DNA from: Argyresthia goedartella | Taxonomy: Eukaryota; Arthropoda; Insecta; Lepidoptera; Argyresthiidae | Direction: 5' to 3' | Assembly: GCA_949825045.1 (NCBI GenBank) | Contig: OX463824.1 | Location: forward strand, 27,188,001 to 27,252,000 | Length of the DNA stretch: 64,000 bases | Shown: positions 52,671-63,655 of the stretch, one piece after another | Numbering within the stretch: position 1 is the first letter of the stretch | How the letters are laid out: the number at the start of each line of letters is the position of its first letter | The notes under the pieces: model-generated | What the model saw: only the letters and a program-made list of their open reading frames with translations | Told to the model about the DNA's origin: nothing | The model's database searches: none | Made by a program: the position numbers and the translations under genes

Positions 52671-53270
52671 GAACATTTTTTACTTTTTAAACCAAAGTAT
52701 TTTAAAAGAGATCGAAAAATGTATGTGTAGAAGTTTTTTCGCCCTACTTCCCCCGCAGTAGTCGAATATAGAGATGAGGCATAAAGTTTTCTAAGTTTTT
52801 TAATATCCGCATAAAATGAAGATTTTTTTATTTTGATTTTGATTAAGTTCTGCGATATTGTTCAATATAAACAAACAAATATTATTGTTGCGGTTTTTTG
52901 TGTAAAGGAGTGACAGAGGTATATTTATAAAAATTACTTGCCTATAGTTTACTAAGTGTATGATTTTACAACAGAATATAATGAAGTCTTGTATTATCTG
53001 GACAATATTAACGTATCGATCGAGATTTCATTCATCAAAATCGGCTCAGCACTTTAAGAGCTACAGTGGAGCACAAGTACGTATAAATGCAAAAATACAT
53101 AGACGGCATAAATCAAAACCCGGAAGGGAAAGGAATTTTGGCATAAGCAAAAACAGATGGCGGGTAAATAAAAACAACATGGATCGTCAGATCACAAAAT
53201 TTGTCCGTACATATTGGCAATTTAATAAAGACATAAAATGATGGCAACATTTGTAGACCATTGGGTTGAC
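52671..53270. other. No feature recognised
   Basis: A 93-codon frame (52960-53241) has no recognisable domain. Non-coding as far as I can tell. Confidence 0.4.
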
Positions 53271-53531
53271 AACCCGAATGGCCGAGTCGGTAGTGACCCT
53301 GCCTACGAAGCCAAGGGTCCCGGGTTCGAGTCCTGGTGGGAGCAAATATTTGTTGATGAGAACGGATGTTTGTACCCTAGTCATGATTGTTTATATCTAT
53401 CTAAGTATAATATTTTTCCATTTAAGTACCTATTTGTTTCGTTGTCTAGTACCCAAGATACAGGGAATCCTAGTTTGGGGCTAGATCAATGTGTGTAAAT
53501 AGTTTCCAAGGTATATTATTATTATTATTAT
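53271..53531 (+). mobile_element. SINE family 1, full reference copy
   Basis: The tRNA-derived head has A box TGGCCGAGTCGG (53279-53290) and B box GGTTCGAGTCC (53323-53333), the two internal RNA polymerase III promoter elements. The body follows to AGTTTCCAAGG and a (TTA)n tail. It provides the template for recognising the other copies at 35427, 37848, 41248, 43446, 46490, 48672 and 50876. Confidence 0.92.
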
Positions 53532-55630
53532 ACTGGGTGTTTTTGAAATAAAATTATTGACGTATTTAATAAAACACGCAGTAGTTCGCTAATACGCCAC
53601 TTAAGTTGCCATTAAGTATTTACCAGATTAAATTACCAAACTCTACATTACAATTCAGTCTATAAGTTTTCCCAATATGATGGAGCGAGTATTACCCCCT
53701 TCCCCCAAACATCCTCAACCTTAGAATCATATCCCCATCCGAGCGGGGCAGACTATCTAGATAACACGGAAGAACTTTATAGTAATTTGGCCAATTGATG
53801 TGAACGTAAGCGTCGGGAACTAAGTGGGGATGGGGGAACAGGGGATGCTAAGTGTTACCGGTCTCACGCTATACCAGGAATTGGCGTGGGGCCAAACTAC
53901 TTGTCAGGGGGGGTGGTAGCAACCACTCTATATGCATGCACGCACGGCGCGATCCGAATTTGGAATTTAGGAAACACGTTGTTAGGGCCACCTGTTTCGG
54001 AAGTCTGTTCCGAAGAAATCTCTTGCGATACGCTCGCCTTTATGTATCTATTTTACGTTTTTTATTTATAGTTTCCATTGCGTTGGAATAATAAATGGTA
54101 AAGCTTAAAATTAGCAAACGATGAAACTGGTGGAATTTTATCAAAAGATGAAACTGGTGAAATCCGTAGACACTGGGCCGGTTGAATACAGATATGTGTC
54201 ACCTGTCACTAGGAAATGCTTAATTTTTTACGTCATTGAATAAAGAAAATAAAAGAAATAAATACTTAGCTTTATTCGGCGCGCTGTTACCTCCTAGGAA
54301 AGTAGTAAAGAACAACAGATTAATACAACTATTGTGTTGATTTCTAGGTTCTGTGAAATGTTCCAGGAAATGTTAGCGTGACCAAATAGAGGGTTTTCTG
54401 ACAGATAATTAAAGCTAAGTTCTGTGACAAATGTCGTTGATTCGCCATGGCTTCCCCGGGTCCATGATAAATTAATACCCAAAGATACCAGAAAGCTACA
54501 CTAACCTTTTAAGGTCAATTCAGGCTTTACTTGTTTAACTGCTTGATGCCATAGTAATTTTAGACGTTCACACTTTTCTACAGAATTTAACTAAGCAAAA
54601 ATGTTTTTTTCAATGATTTCTGTTTATTTCACACTGAAATTTGGTTTGCAAACCAGGGTCAGTCGAGGCAAAAAGTCACAAAGTACCGAAATAAAATCGA
54701 AGGTCGTCATAACCAAAGAGTTCGAGGTCAATGGTCGTAATTATTACAAAAAAGAGGATAACGCGAAGAAAAAGTTGCCGATTTAAACCAAAACAATAAA
54801 ATTGTGCTTTATTTGTTGTTGACAAGTGACAGTTCTTGTTCTTCGGTTTCGTCACAGACCAGCTTTGCCCAACTTAATCATCATCAAATAGCATTTACTG
54901 CCAATCTTTGAACTGGCAACTGGCATGAAAAAAAAAACCTTGCAAAGACATCTAATGAAAAATTTGTTACTACTTCTTTTTTATGAGCTGTCAGAAAATT
55001 GGCCATTTTACTATCTATACCAACTGGCAAAACTTACCTCAAACAAGGTCGGACGCCATAGAATAAGAAAAGAGTCTTACGAAAGATGAGTCACTAAAGC
55101 TTACGTTTCCGGTGCAACTACACGGATTATCTCAAATTACCTTTTAAAATACTAGCCAAGTTTCGCATTGAAATTGGATAGTGATAGAGGCACGCAGGGC
55201 CGACGGAAGAAGTTGGCAAATCAATTTGGAAGTTGCCCGTACCCGGCCCACTTTGTAATAGGCTTTGTTCCAGCTTTGGCTCGGTACTTGAGAGATTTCC
55301 GAGGAATATCAAACTTGTGTAAGAGTTGCCCTTTTTAAAGAGTTTCCCAGTTTGGCGAACAACAGCCTAATTGATTTTGTACGTTTGTTTTGCTGCAATG
55401 TTGTGACGTAGAGTTATGAGCCGTGAGATGTCCGAGATCGAGAGAGCCTGAATCAGTATCAGGACAAATCATTGTGAAAATGAAAGACCCAACTGTCTTT
55501 TAACGCTTTTTGGTGATCTGGCTTTCAAAATGGTGACAAAAAAGGGTTATGAAATATGGTTAGTTTCGGATTACTTTACAAACTGTTATTTGAATGTGTG
55601 GGTTATTTCTCTTGACCTACCTACTTAGGC
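53532..55630. other. No feature recognised
   Basis: About 2.1 kb without a coding frame above 80 codons, a clear repeat or an RNA gene. Overlapping frames at 53852-54091 show no domain. Confidence 0.45.
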
Positions 55631-55631
55631 T

Positions 55632-55790
55632 TGTCGACCTCTGTGGCGCTACGGTTGAGGCTCTGCCTACCATTCGAGATGACCCGGGTTCGATCCCCGG
55701 CTGGAGATAAAGAAAAAAAACCCCAGATTTTTTATTTTTATGTGTGCGTGACGTCGCTGTTTCTGGTTCCCATTATGTTTATGTTAACAT
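55632..55790 (+). mobile_element. SINE family 2
   Basis: GTCGACCTCTGTGGCGCTACGG... has A box TGGCGCTACGG (55644-55654) and B box GGTTCGATCCC (55687-55697). An A-rich stretch and TGTGTGCGTGACGTCGCTGTTTCTGGTTCCC follow; the rest of the body (ending in GGGGCCAGAAGCA in other copies) is missing. Confidence 0.82.
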
Positions 55791-57680
55791 GCGTCCAATA
55801 TTTTCCGGTCGTCCTTTTAATGTCCGTCCATCTGTACTTTGGCCTTTCAAAACATTTATTTTTACTTTTGGTATTAAAGTGTATTACTCGTTTTTGCCAG
55901 TCCCGTTATTTAACCGGAATGAACAGCTTTTTGTCAATAAATAACATTTTTAGAAGCACAACAACTTTTAATGAGAAAGAAAAACTTTTTATTTTTGTTT
56001 CATCTGCTGTAAATAACGTTTATTTGCAAAGGCGCTCATTATTGTTGATTATAATAAATAATCTCATGTTATAAGAATGATACTAGAGTCTTCGTATCAG
56101 CATTGTAGAAAAAAAAAGTATAGAGAAACTGAGGATAGACTGGATTTAGGCAACAAAAAATGGATCAGCTTGCAATTCATATAGTTTTGTCGGCTCACAA
56201 ATTGTAGGTAGGTAGATTATTTACTAAATAAAACGCTATTTGACTGACAAGCAACGCACGAGTCATGAAAATTTGTACAGGGGTTCCGTATGTAGCTTAG
56301 AAATTCATCCCATGACTTATGAATCTGAAATTTTGCAGATAGCTAGTTTATGGGTGCGAGACATCAGTTGACAATATTTTCATCAAATTTTTCCTCACTA
56401 AAAGGGGGTTTGCACAATAACGGCATGTATTTGTTTGCTGAGAATGTGGCTGATCTCCAGACTATGTTCGCAGAACTGTACGAACTGTCCCTAAGGCATG
56501 TCGGAGACGAAGATTATGACGGACACTCCCACAAGCGACGGTATCAACATTGCTGTTGATAATTGCCCCATAGAAGTGGTTGAGGAGTGTTCACAACGTG
56601 TCATCGAATAAATGCATAATGAGAAACTAGTTTGTTCAGGATCATGAGCAGAGTCGATTTCCCTGACTATAGAGGTTATATTTTTGAAGAAAAAAAATTA
56701 GCTCTGTGTCTTTACAGCTAAGCTAACTTAGGCGCTAACCTCTAGTTTACCTGCCCCCTGCCTAGACTCTACCCACTAAAATGAAACCTAAACGAAAGGA
56801 TAACTTCTTTCGCTTACTTTCTTTCTTCTGAATGGAAAAAAGAGACAGCCTCTATGTCGCGTGGTAAACATCGAGTGAGCGAGTCTAAATCACTGAAAGG
56901 GAAAGGCTAGGGGTGAGGGGTGCGGGGATCTCTTTGTTTGTCACCGCACTGGTGCGCGGGCGCACTAATGTGGAATATTGTGAAAAAGTGAGTGCTGTAC
57001 TTGCATAATGTAATGACAGTATCAATCAAGCTTTGTCGGTGCACTTTGAATGGCCCGTGGTACAAATGTCACAGCGACTACTACGGTACTTTCACAAAAA
57101 CACAGCCCGAAGGTATATATTATACTATAATATAACCTTACTATAGTACCTGCATTTGGAGTGCATTCAACTTGCGAGCGAATGGAAGGTATAAGTAAGT
57201 ACAATACTTCGGAAATGATCTAGCCCGTTTCATATAGGCCGTGCTAAGTTTCTGTGGCTCTTAGCAAGCGGGGTCTCTCTTTCACTCATAAGGTAAGGGT
57301 GGGGTGAGTGAGAGAGGGGTACCTACCGCTCGCTCAGAATCAAATAGACTTGGCGCGAACTGTACGGTTAGTGAGGATGGGGGTGGAGAATTCGAAGTGC
57401 CCAGATTTTTGCGATGTTTTGTAGTTAGTAGGTACCTAACCTTAATTTTAGTTTTATTTCATCTTTCCATTTATTTATTTTTAAATAGGTACTTACTATG
57501 ATGTTGATATGGTAACCTTACTAACTTAAAAAACTAACACCCACCACAGAGTTGTGAATTTGTCGGAAATGACACAACAATTTCAGTCTCAAATATTGTC
57601 TACAATATTAGGTAAATATAAACAAAATAAGTTGGGGTATACAAGGTTATGCGTATATGCAATGACACTTTGTATATATA
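55791..57680. other. No feature recognised
   Basis: The overlapping frames at 55631-56074 derive from SINE sequence and AT-rich flank. 56350-56559 (69 codons) is not recognised. No gene called. Confidence 0.45.
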
Positions 57681-57790
57681 ATGTAGCCCATTAATGTCCC
57701 CAGCGAGGGGCACAGGCCTTTACCAGGGTACGAGTAAGATTAAGCCATACTCCACCACGCTGGCTCAATAGGGGTTGATGGAGGGAGAAG
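57681..57790 (+). repeat. Dispersed repeat, second copy of 44995-45085
   Basis: AATGTAGCCCATTAATGTCCC...GGCACAGGCCTTTACCAGGGTACGAGTAAGATTAAGCCATACTCCACCACGC. Confidence 0.6.
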
Positions 57791-57827
57791 AAAAATCTGT
57801 ATTCGCGTATGGCTTGGCCATTTTTAC

Positions 57828-58265
57828 TTAAGGCGATACCTCGGCCGTGCAAAGGTCCCCGTTACTCCAGGCGGAAAGACCCGCAGTCTGAGAGGGACGG
57901 AATCGGGAAAAAATGAAGAGACGTAGCGCTAAGCCACAGAATAATTGTTTAAAAATAAACTACGCTATATTGTTAAAAAGGTTTTTTTAAGAAGATTTTG
58001 CGAATACATAATATCTACATTTTAAACGCAGTTCCACAATAAAATTAGTTAGGATTTCAGAATTACAGGTGAAAATAAAATAATTTAGAGGTGTTTTCGT
58101 AATTAAATTCTATCGAGAAAATTTCATCCAATCACGTTTTTGTTTTGGTGAAAATCTTAATCAAATACTCAAAAAACATTTACCCAAAAATCAAATCTGT
58201 AGATGACTTCATGGTGGAGTAAATGGATTCGAAAAAAACCACATTTTTTTTTCGTAGCACCTTAA
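57828..58265. mobile_element. TTAA-flanked MITE, copy 2
   Basis: TTAAGGCGATACC...GTAGCACCTTAA, the complement of 33149-33558 along its whole length, including TCCATCACGTTT-like and AATTTCATCCAATC blocks. TTAA at 57828-57831 and 58262-58265. Confidence 0.8.
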
Positions 58266-58315
58266 CTCTACGTGGGTGAAGGGGGCAACGGCTAGTGATT
58301 ATATAAAATGTAATT

Positions 58316-58558
58316 GGAAGATAAACATAAACATAAACATAAACATTTACATACAGGCACATACATTGCTTCTGGCCCCACACTAGGATTCCCTGTGTCG
58401 TGGGAACCAGAAACAGCGACGTCACACACATATAAACATCCAAAACCTGGGGATTGTTTTTTTTTTTTCTTTACCCCCAGCCGGGGATCGAACCCGGGAC
58501 CCCTCGCATGGAAGGCAGAGCCACAACCGCTGCGCCATACAGGTCGTCTCTGTAGCTC
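58316..58558 (-). mobile_element. SINE family 2, full copy with (AAACAT)n tail
   Basis: On the plus strand it begins with ATAAACATAAACATAAACAT (tail), then TTGCTTCTGGCCCCACACTAGG and ends with the tRNA-like head in reverse (GGGGATCGAACCCGGG, B box; GCGCCATACAGGTCG, A box). Several short frames here (58180-58574) are SINE shadows. Confidence 0.88.
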
Positions 58559-58739
58559 AGACATCAATGTCTAGCTTCATATTCTGGTTTCTCCTTCAAA
58601 CCAGGTTGTTTGTAACAAAACAGGTTGTTAAAAGCTCGTATCGTATATCGAACTGCAGCCGCCGTCTTATAGCTTATAGGGCCGTATTTACCCATTATGA
58701 GGCTGTGTATGTCTGTACACATGTTGTTACTCAGGTGTA

Positions 58740-59240
58740 GTCTAAATTGAAGGCGCGGCTAAACATACCATAATTATGAGCAACTTTCGCTGTGAAACTG
58801 AAATCAGAAATACGGACTAATATGAACCCCTTTGTTCTATGACAGTTATCGATATTTGATGTAACTGTGAGCCATTGGTGATTTGATCAGAGCCACTTAA
58901 TTAATTCCATCTCAATACTTTCTTATACACCTTGCTTCTGGCCCTACACTAGGATACCCTGCGTCGTGGGAACCAGAAACACACGCATATGAACATCCAC
59001 GACCTAAGTTTTTTTTTTCTATCATCCCCAACCGTGGTTCGAACCCGGAACCTCTGGCATGGTAGGCAAAGCCACAACCATAGCGCCACAGAGGTCGACA
59101 TGTTGGTCCAGTGGGGTCAGCTGTACGGAGGAGTGAAAAATAAAGTTGCTCTGATCAAATAAGTTTCTTAGTTGTGCAAATTATGATGTTCCTAACAGCC
59201 CCTTAAAATTTGAATACACCTTTCTGTTACAGCCTGTATA
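58740..59240. repeat. Fold-back MITE (family F), copy split by a SINE
   Basis: The left arm (GGCTAAACATACCATAATTATGAGCAACTTTCGCTGTGAAAC, 58756-58797) pairs with the right arm (CTTAGTTGTGCAAATTATGATGTTCCTAACAGCCCC, 59166-59201). A SINE family 2 copy occupies 58925-59103 between them. Confidence 0.65.
58925..59103 (-). mobile_element. SINE family 2 copy inside the MITE
   Basis: CACCTTGCTTCTGGCCCTACACTAGGATACCCTGCGTCG...GGAACCAGAAACAC and a reversed head (GGTTCGAACC B box near 59035-59045; GCGCCACAGAGGTCGAC). Confidence 0.82.
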
Positions 59241-59987
59241 AGAACCCCGTTTGCCATTTCGTGGTCTAGTACTTTATTGATCAGTAGACTCATTATGTAT
59301 TTCTGATATCAATCGCAAAGCCAAATTTAAAATCGACCAATCAGGGTGTACGGTATTTAACACGAGCTGTTTTTTATTGCGACTTTGCGTGTTTATGCAA
59401 TTGCAACTCGTCTTCTGTAGCCTTATCATCTTATCACCATCATCATCTTATCAGAGGTCGGAATTAGGTAGAGATATTATTCTACTTACACCGATTTCAT
59501 ACAGCGAAAGAATAAAGAGGATATTCCTTAAATCCCGGGATTAATTTTAAAGAGCAGAAAAAACCCTTTGATTTATTAAATACAAAATTTATTCACTTAT
59601 ACACAATTTAAACAAACTTACATTAACGACGCGCGATGTTGCCACGTTTTTAGTTTGCACAACATAGCTTGTGAGAACAAAAGAAAATAATAGCGGAAAT
59701 GCGGAGCACTCCCCGCTTAACGAAATGTACTAGATTGTGTCTCTTTCTATTTAAACTTTCTATTGGCAATAAATCGGTTAACTCATTCATTTACCTCCGT
59801 TCGTGGAATGCGCTCACTTGTTTTCTGTTGTGTTTTGTGTGGTGAATCCTGTTTAACCCTGGCTTTTTTATTGGATTCGGGGCTCTACTTAATACGATTA
59901 TTTCGGCACGCATTAACGCACTTTGATTTGGCTTTGCTTTATTAGATGATTGTTGGTGATATTTGATATACTTGGTAAGTTTCTTAT
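59241..59987. other. No feature recognised
   Basis: No coding frame with a recognisable domain; possible 3' flank of the transposase remnant that follows. Confidence 0.45.
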
Positions 59988-60760
59988 TCATATGGAATAC
60001 CGGTCGTAATTTATGTTCCCGAGCCAGATGGCGAGCAGATGCTGGTTCACAAAATTCATCTTCTGAGTGGCTCTCATCGCTTTCACAGTCACTCCTGTAA
60101 TTGTACTATAAAAGGTTAATCTAAATACACCCTTTCCATCTGTATTTATTTTCAATATTTTCGACATGATCGCAATGCTTTTTCCACTTCGCCCGTGCGA
60201 TTTCATTTGGTCTACTACACTGATCTTCATCGAGCTCCATATCATTTCAATTGCATTCAAATTGCAATGGTAAGGAGACAATCGAAGACTGTCATGACCG
60301 TGACTTTTTAATAAATTGTCAATTTCATATTCAGGAGTAAGTTTATTTTTATTCATCAACTCGCAAAGCTGAGGTTTTGTCATGTGTTCGTTAAATTCCA
60401 CCCTGTTTTCTAATTGTCACTTGTGCATATCAACCTTAGGATGGTTTAAATAAAGATACCTATTTACGCTTGGCTATATGGCACATTATCCATTACGATA
60501 AGCGTAGGTCCACGCAGATTTGGTGGTAATTTTCAAGATCCAATTTTTTCAAATTGCTCTTGTTCATCTCGTCGTGTTACTTTTTGTGTTTGATTCCAAA
60601 ACGGGAAGAGCGTTCTATACAAAACCCACTTGTCCACCTGCATGAAAAATGATGGGCCTGTTCCATTTCAAAACTGGTTCCAAATCACCGTCAACTTCAG
60701 GACCTCGCCAACAATTGCCAGTTGAGTGAGACGAGCATAAGTAAGTTTTTATCTAACTAA
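59988..60760 (-). pseudogene. IS630/Tc1-like DDE transposase remnant
   Basis: On the minus strand a region near 60690 reads NCWRGPEVDGDLEPVL, then near 60510-60475 PPNLRGPTLIVMDNVPYS, the second catalytic aspartate block (MDNAPYHS in relatives). From 60401 an open frame of 137 residues follows with EIDNLLKSHGHDSLRLSPYHCNLNAIEMIWSSMK, which carries the third catalytic acidic residue (the E of NAIE). The first part is interrupted by stops and shifts. The exact family within the group is not assigned. Confidence 0.72.
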
Positions 60761-61687
60761 AAAAACAGATTTTTTTCTCCACCCTCATTTTATTTTATGT
60801 AGATAGGCTGCTCTCCATGCCACTACGCCGTAACGTTCACACAGCACTCGATTTATATTAGAAATCGTTTCTTCAGCATGTTTCTCTTCGTTGATTAATT
60901 TGTTGACGAATGGTTCGAAAACACCTGTAACATACCAAACATAATTTTTTTAAGATCTACCTTAAAAAAAACATAGCAATCGCTTTTAAAAAAATATGAT
61001 GACATTACTTAAGTAACTAATTTCAGATGGTTTTCGATAAATTAGGGTAATTAAAATAAATACACCAAAATATATATTGTGTGAAGCGCACTCACACAAA
61101 CAATCTTTATTACTTATTTACCAATGTATACCTTTTTGTGCCTCAATAAACATCATTATGATTATTATATTAAGGTGAATTTTGAAAAGAAATCGCCGAC
61201 CAGAAAAAAATATGTTTTTTATAAAATTAAATTATCATAGGTGATTTAATTTTTCCATATCTGGCAGCTTTGACCTGCCGCAGCAGCAACGAGTTCATTC
61301 ATATCATCATTCAGTATTATTGGAGCTTGGAGGCGTTTTTCTTCTCTCATAAAAGATAAAATCTTTAAAATAACAAGCTGTGCATCACTTTTGAGAGGTT
61401 TCGGAATTTTATTTGCTCTTTTAACAGCGAAATCAAACAAAATCATAGGAGCACTAACACTACACAGAAACTGATAGCGGAATGATATTTTCAAAGGGCC
61501 GTTATTCTAACTTTGCCCACCTGAACAGGTAACTTGGTAAAAAGAACCACTTAAATACATCTATCTTCTGCAGTCTTCGCTTAAGACTTTCATTCATCTA
61601 AGGTTGTTGCAGTGAAAGACAGTGCGCCGGTTCATGAATTGAGAAATTCACTAAATTAATACTTAAGTTTCGTTATGTCTCGTTCTT
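60761..61687. other. No gene recognised; possible end of the transposon
   Basis: A minus-strand frame of 82 codons (61246-61494) has no recognisable domain, but lies upstream of the transposase remnant in its orientation and might be part of it. Confidence 0.4.
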
Positions 61688-61760
61688 TTTAGGGTTCCGT
61701 ACCCAAAGCGTAAAAACTGGCCCCTAGTACTCCGCTGTCTGTCTGTATGACAGATGATGT
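61688..61760 (+). repeat. GGGTTCCGTACC dispersed repeat, fragment
   Basis: TTTTTAGGGTTCCGTACCCAAAGCGTAAAAACTGG...CCGCTGTCTGTCTGTATGACAG, a well-known lepidopteran repeat motif. A longer copy is at 41871. Confidence 0.6.
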
Positions 61761-61889
61761 ATTTTTATTGCCGCTATAACAAAAAATACTGAAAGACAGA
61801 ATAAAATAAATATTTACAACACTGAAGCGACGATTAATAACTCTGTTTAAATCATTTAATTTATGTCATGTATTTCAAGAGCCGACTAG

Positions 61890-63655
61890 AATTACACTTA
61901 GCAGCCAAACTTGCTTAGATAACGTTTTTTGTGACTGTGCATTCACAAGTAAAAGTGTAATTAACTGCTTACCCTCCGATCACAGTGGTCAAACAGTTTC
62001 ATTCCCAATTGCTATTAAGGAAAAGACTGGTCCATCATTTTATAGGCCTATTACATCCCATAGACTAGAGACATATACGAAAAACATAGATATAAATTTG
62101 CCAGTACCGGATTTTAATGAACAGAACCCAAACAAAATCTACTCAGACTTCTTCAACATTATTCAGACAGAATTCAATAAAGTTTTCAAATTAAAGAAAG
62201 TCAGTGACTACAACGGTAAATCTAAATTTAACGACTGGGCAACGTTTGGAATTCGTAAAAGTAGAGTTATCTTGTATGACCTTTATGATCAAAAAACCTA
62301 TAACTTTGATCGAAAATTTCATGACTATGTTAAAAAATATTCCAAAACTTTCAAGTTGGTTTGTAGAACTGCAAAAACTTTACACATTAATAGAAAAATT
62401 CAAAATTCAAATAATAGAATGAAAACAGTTTGGCAAATAATAAACCGCGAAACTGGCAAAGTTATACCAAGGGACAATGATTTCTGCCTACAGATAGGTG
62501 ATGATGTTGTTATATCCAACGCTGATGTTGCTCGAGCTTTTGAAACATTCTTCACCAATGTACCCGTACTCACAACGGACCGTCTAAATTCATCTCCGTA
62601 TAAAGCAGAGACTTTATTAAAAAATAACACTAGCGTCAGTAATGTATATTTAAAATTTCATCATGTATATCCCCAGGACATTGTCAAAACGTTTAAATTA
62701 CTTAACTTAAAAAATACGGAAGACCTGTGGGGTATATCAGTCAAAGTCATTGGTTCAGTAATTCTAGTTAGCTTAGCACTTAGCTTATATATTCAATAAA
62801 TGTGTTGACTGATACCTCTGTTCAAGTCGGGAGATAAGGGCGATCCTTCAAATTTCAGACCAATATCTGTTCTTCCAACACTAAGTAAAATATTTGAAAA
62901 GATTATACTCAATCAAATGCTCTCACACTTCAACCGTACAAAACAACTCCACGCTAAACAATATGGTTTCACTAGGGGTAAATCGACTACGGATGCAGGT
63001 ATTACCCTTGTATCTCATATTTATTCTGCATGGGAGGCCGCACAGGATGCTATCGGAGTATTTTGCCACCTGTCGAAGGCGTTTGATTGTGTTGATCATA
63101 ATACGCTATTAATTAAATTAAATCATTACGGAGTTAGAAATAAAGCGTTGGATCTACTAAGATCATACCTAAGCAATAGAATTCAAAAGGCAGAAGTTAA
63201 CGGCGTAAAATCTGATGGATCGGGTGTTAAAATTGGCGTTCCACAAGGTTCCATATTAGGCCCTTTCTTATTCCTGGTATATATTAATGATCTGCCTTTC
63301 ATGGTGGAGAAATTAACTGACATAGTGTTGTTTGCTGATGATACTTCAATGGTCTTCAAAATTGAAAGAGAAAAAGGAGATTTTGATGATGTTAATGGTG
63401 TATTGTCTTTAACCTTGAATTGGTTCACAGTTAATAATTTATTGTTAAACGCTGGTAAAACCAAGTGTATCAAATTCTCACTTCCAAATGTCAGGCAAGT
63501 TGAGACCAGTTTAGTGTTAGACAACAGCACGTTAGAATTGGTAAATGATAACAAAGTTTCTTGGAATAACCATTGATAGCAAATTGTAGTGAGGACCCCA
63601 CATAGATAAATTGGCTGGTAAATTAAGTTCTGCGGCTTACGCTGTTAGGAACATT
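61890..63655 (+). pseudogene. LINE (family A): endonuclease end and reverse transcriptase
   Basis: The first part reads VINCLPSDHSGQ (about 61955-61992), the end of an AP-type endonuclease with its SDH motif. From 62098 to 62799 comes the linker typical of CR1/Jockey-like ORF2 (WATFGIRKSRVILYDLYD). A frameshift region near 62800-62915 holds LFKSGDKGDPSNFRPIS. From 62917 to 63576 the RT follows: QYGFTRGKSTTDAG, FCHLSKAFDCVDHNTL, IGVPQGSILGPFLFL and the catalytic LFADD (about 63333-63347), then a frameshift at 63560 in the FLGITID block. The element stops at 63655 inside AVRNI. Its 5' part before about 61890 is not visible, and the end is cut off. Confidence 0.88.

Noticed and set aside
53271..53345. 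A functional tRNA gene
   Set aside because: A and B boxes are present, but the sequence does not fold into a complete cloverleaf that I can draw and continues into a SINE body with a (TTA)n tail.
55631..56074. 147-codon frame as a gene
   Set aside because: Its start lies in SINE family 2 and the remainder is AT-rich with no domain.
58180..58574. Three overlapping frames of 86-91 codons
   Set aside because: All are translations of one SINE copy and its AAACAT tail.
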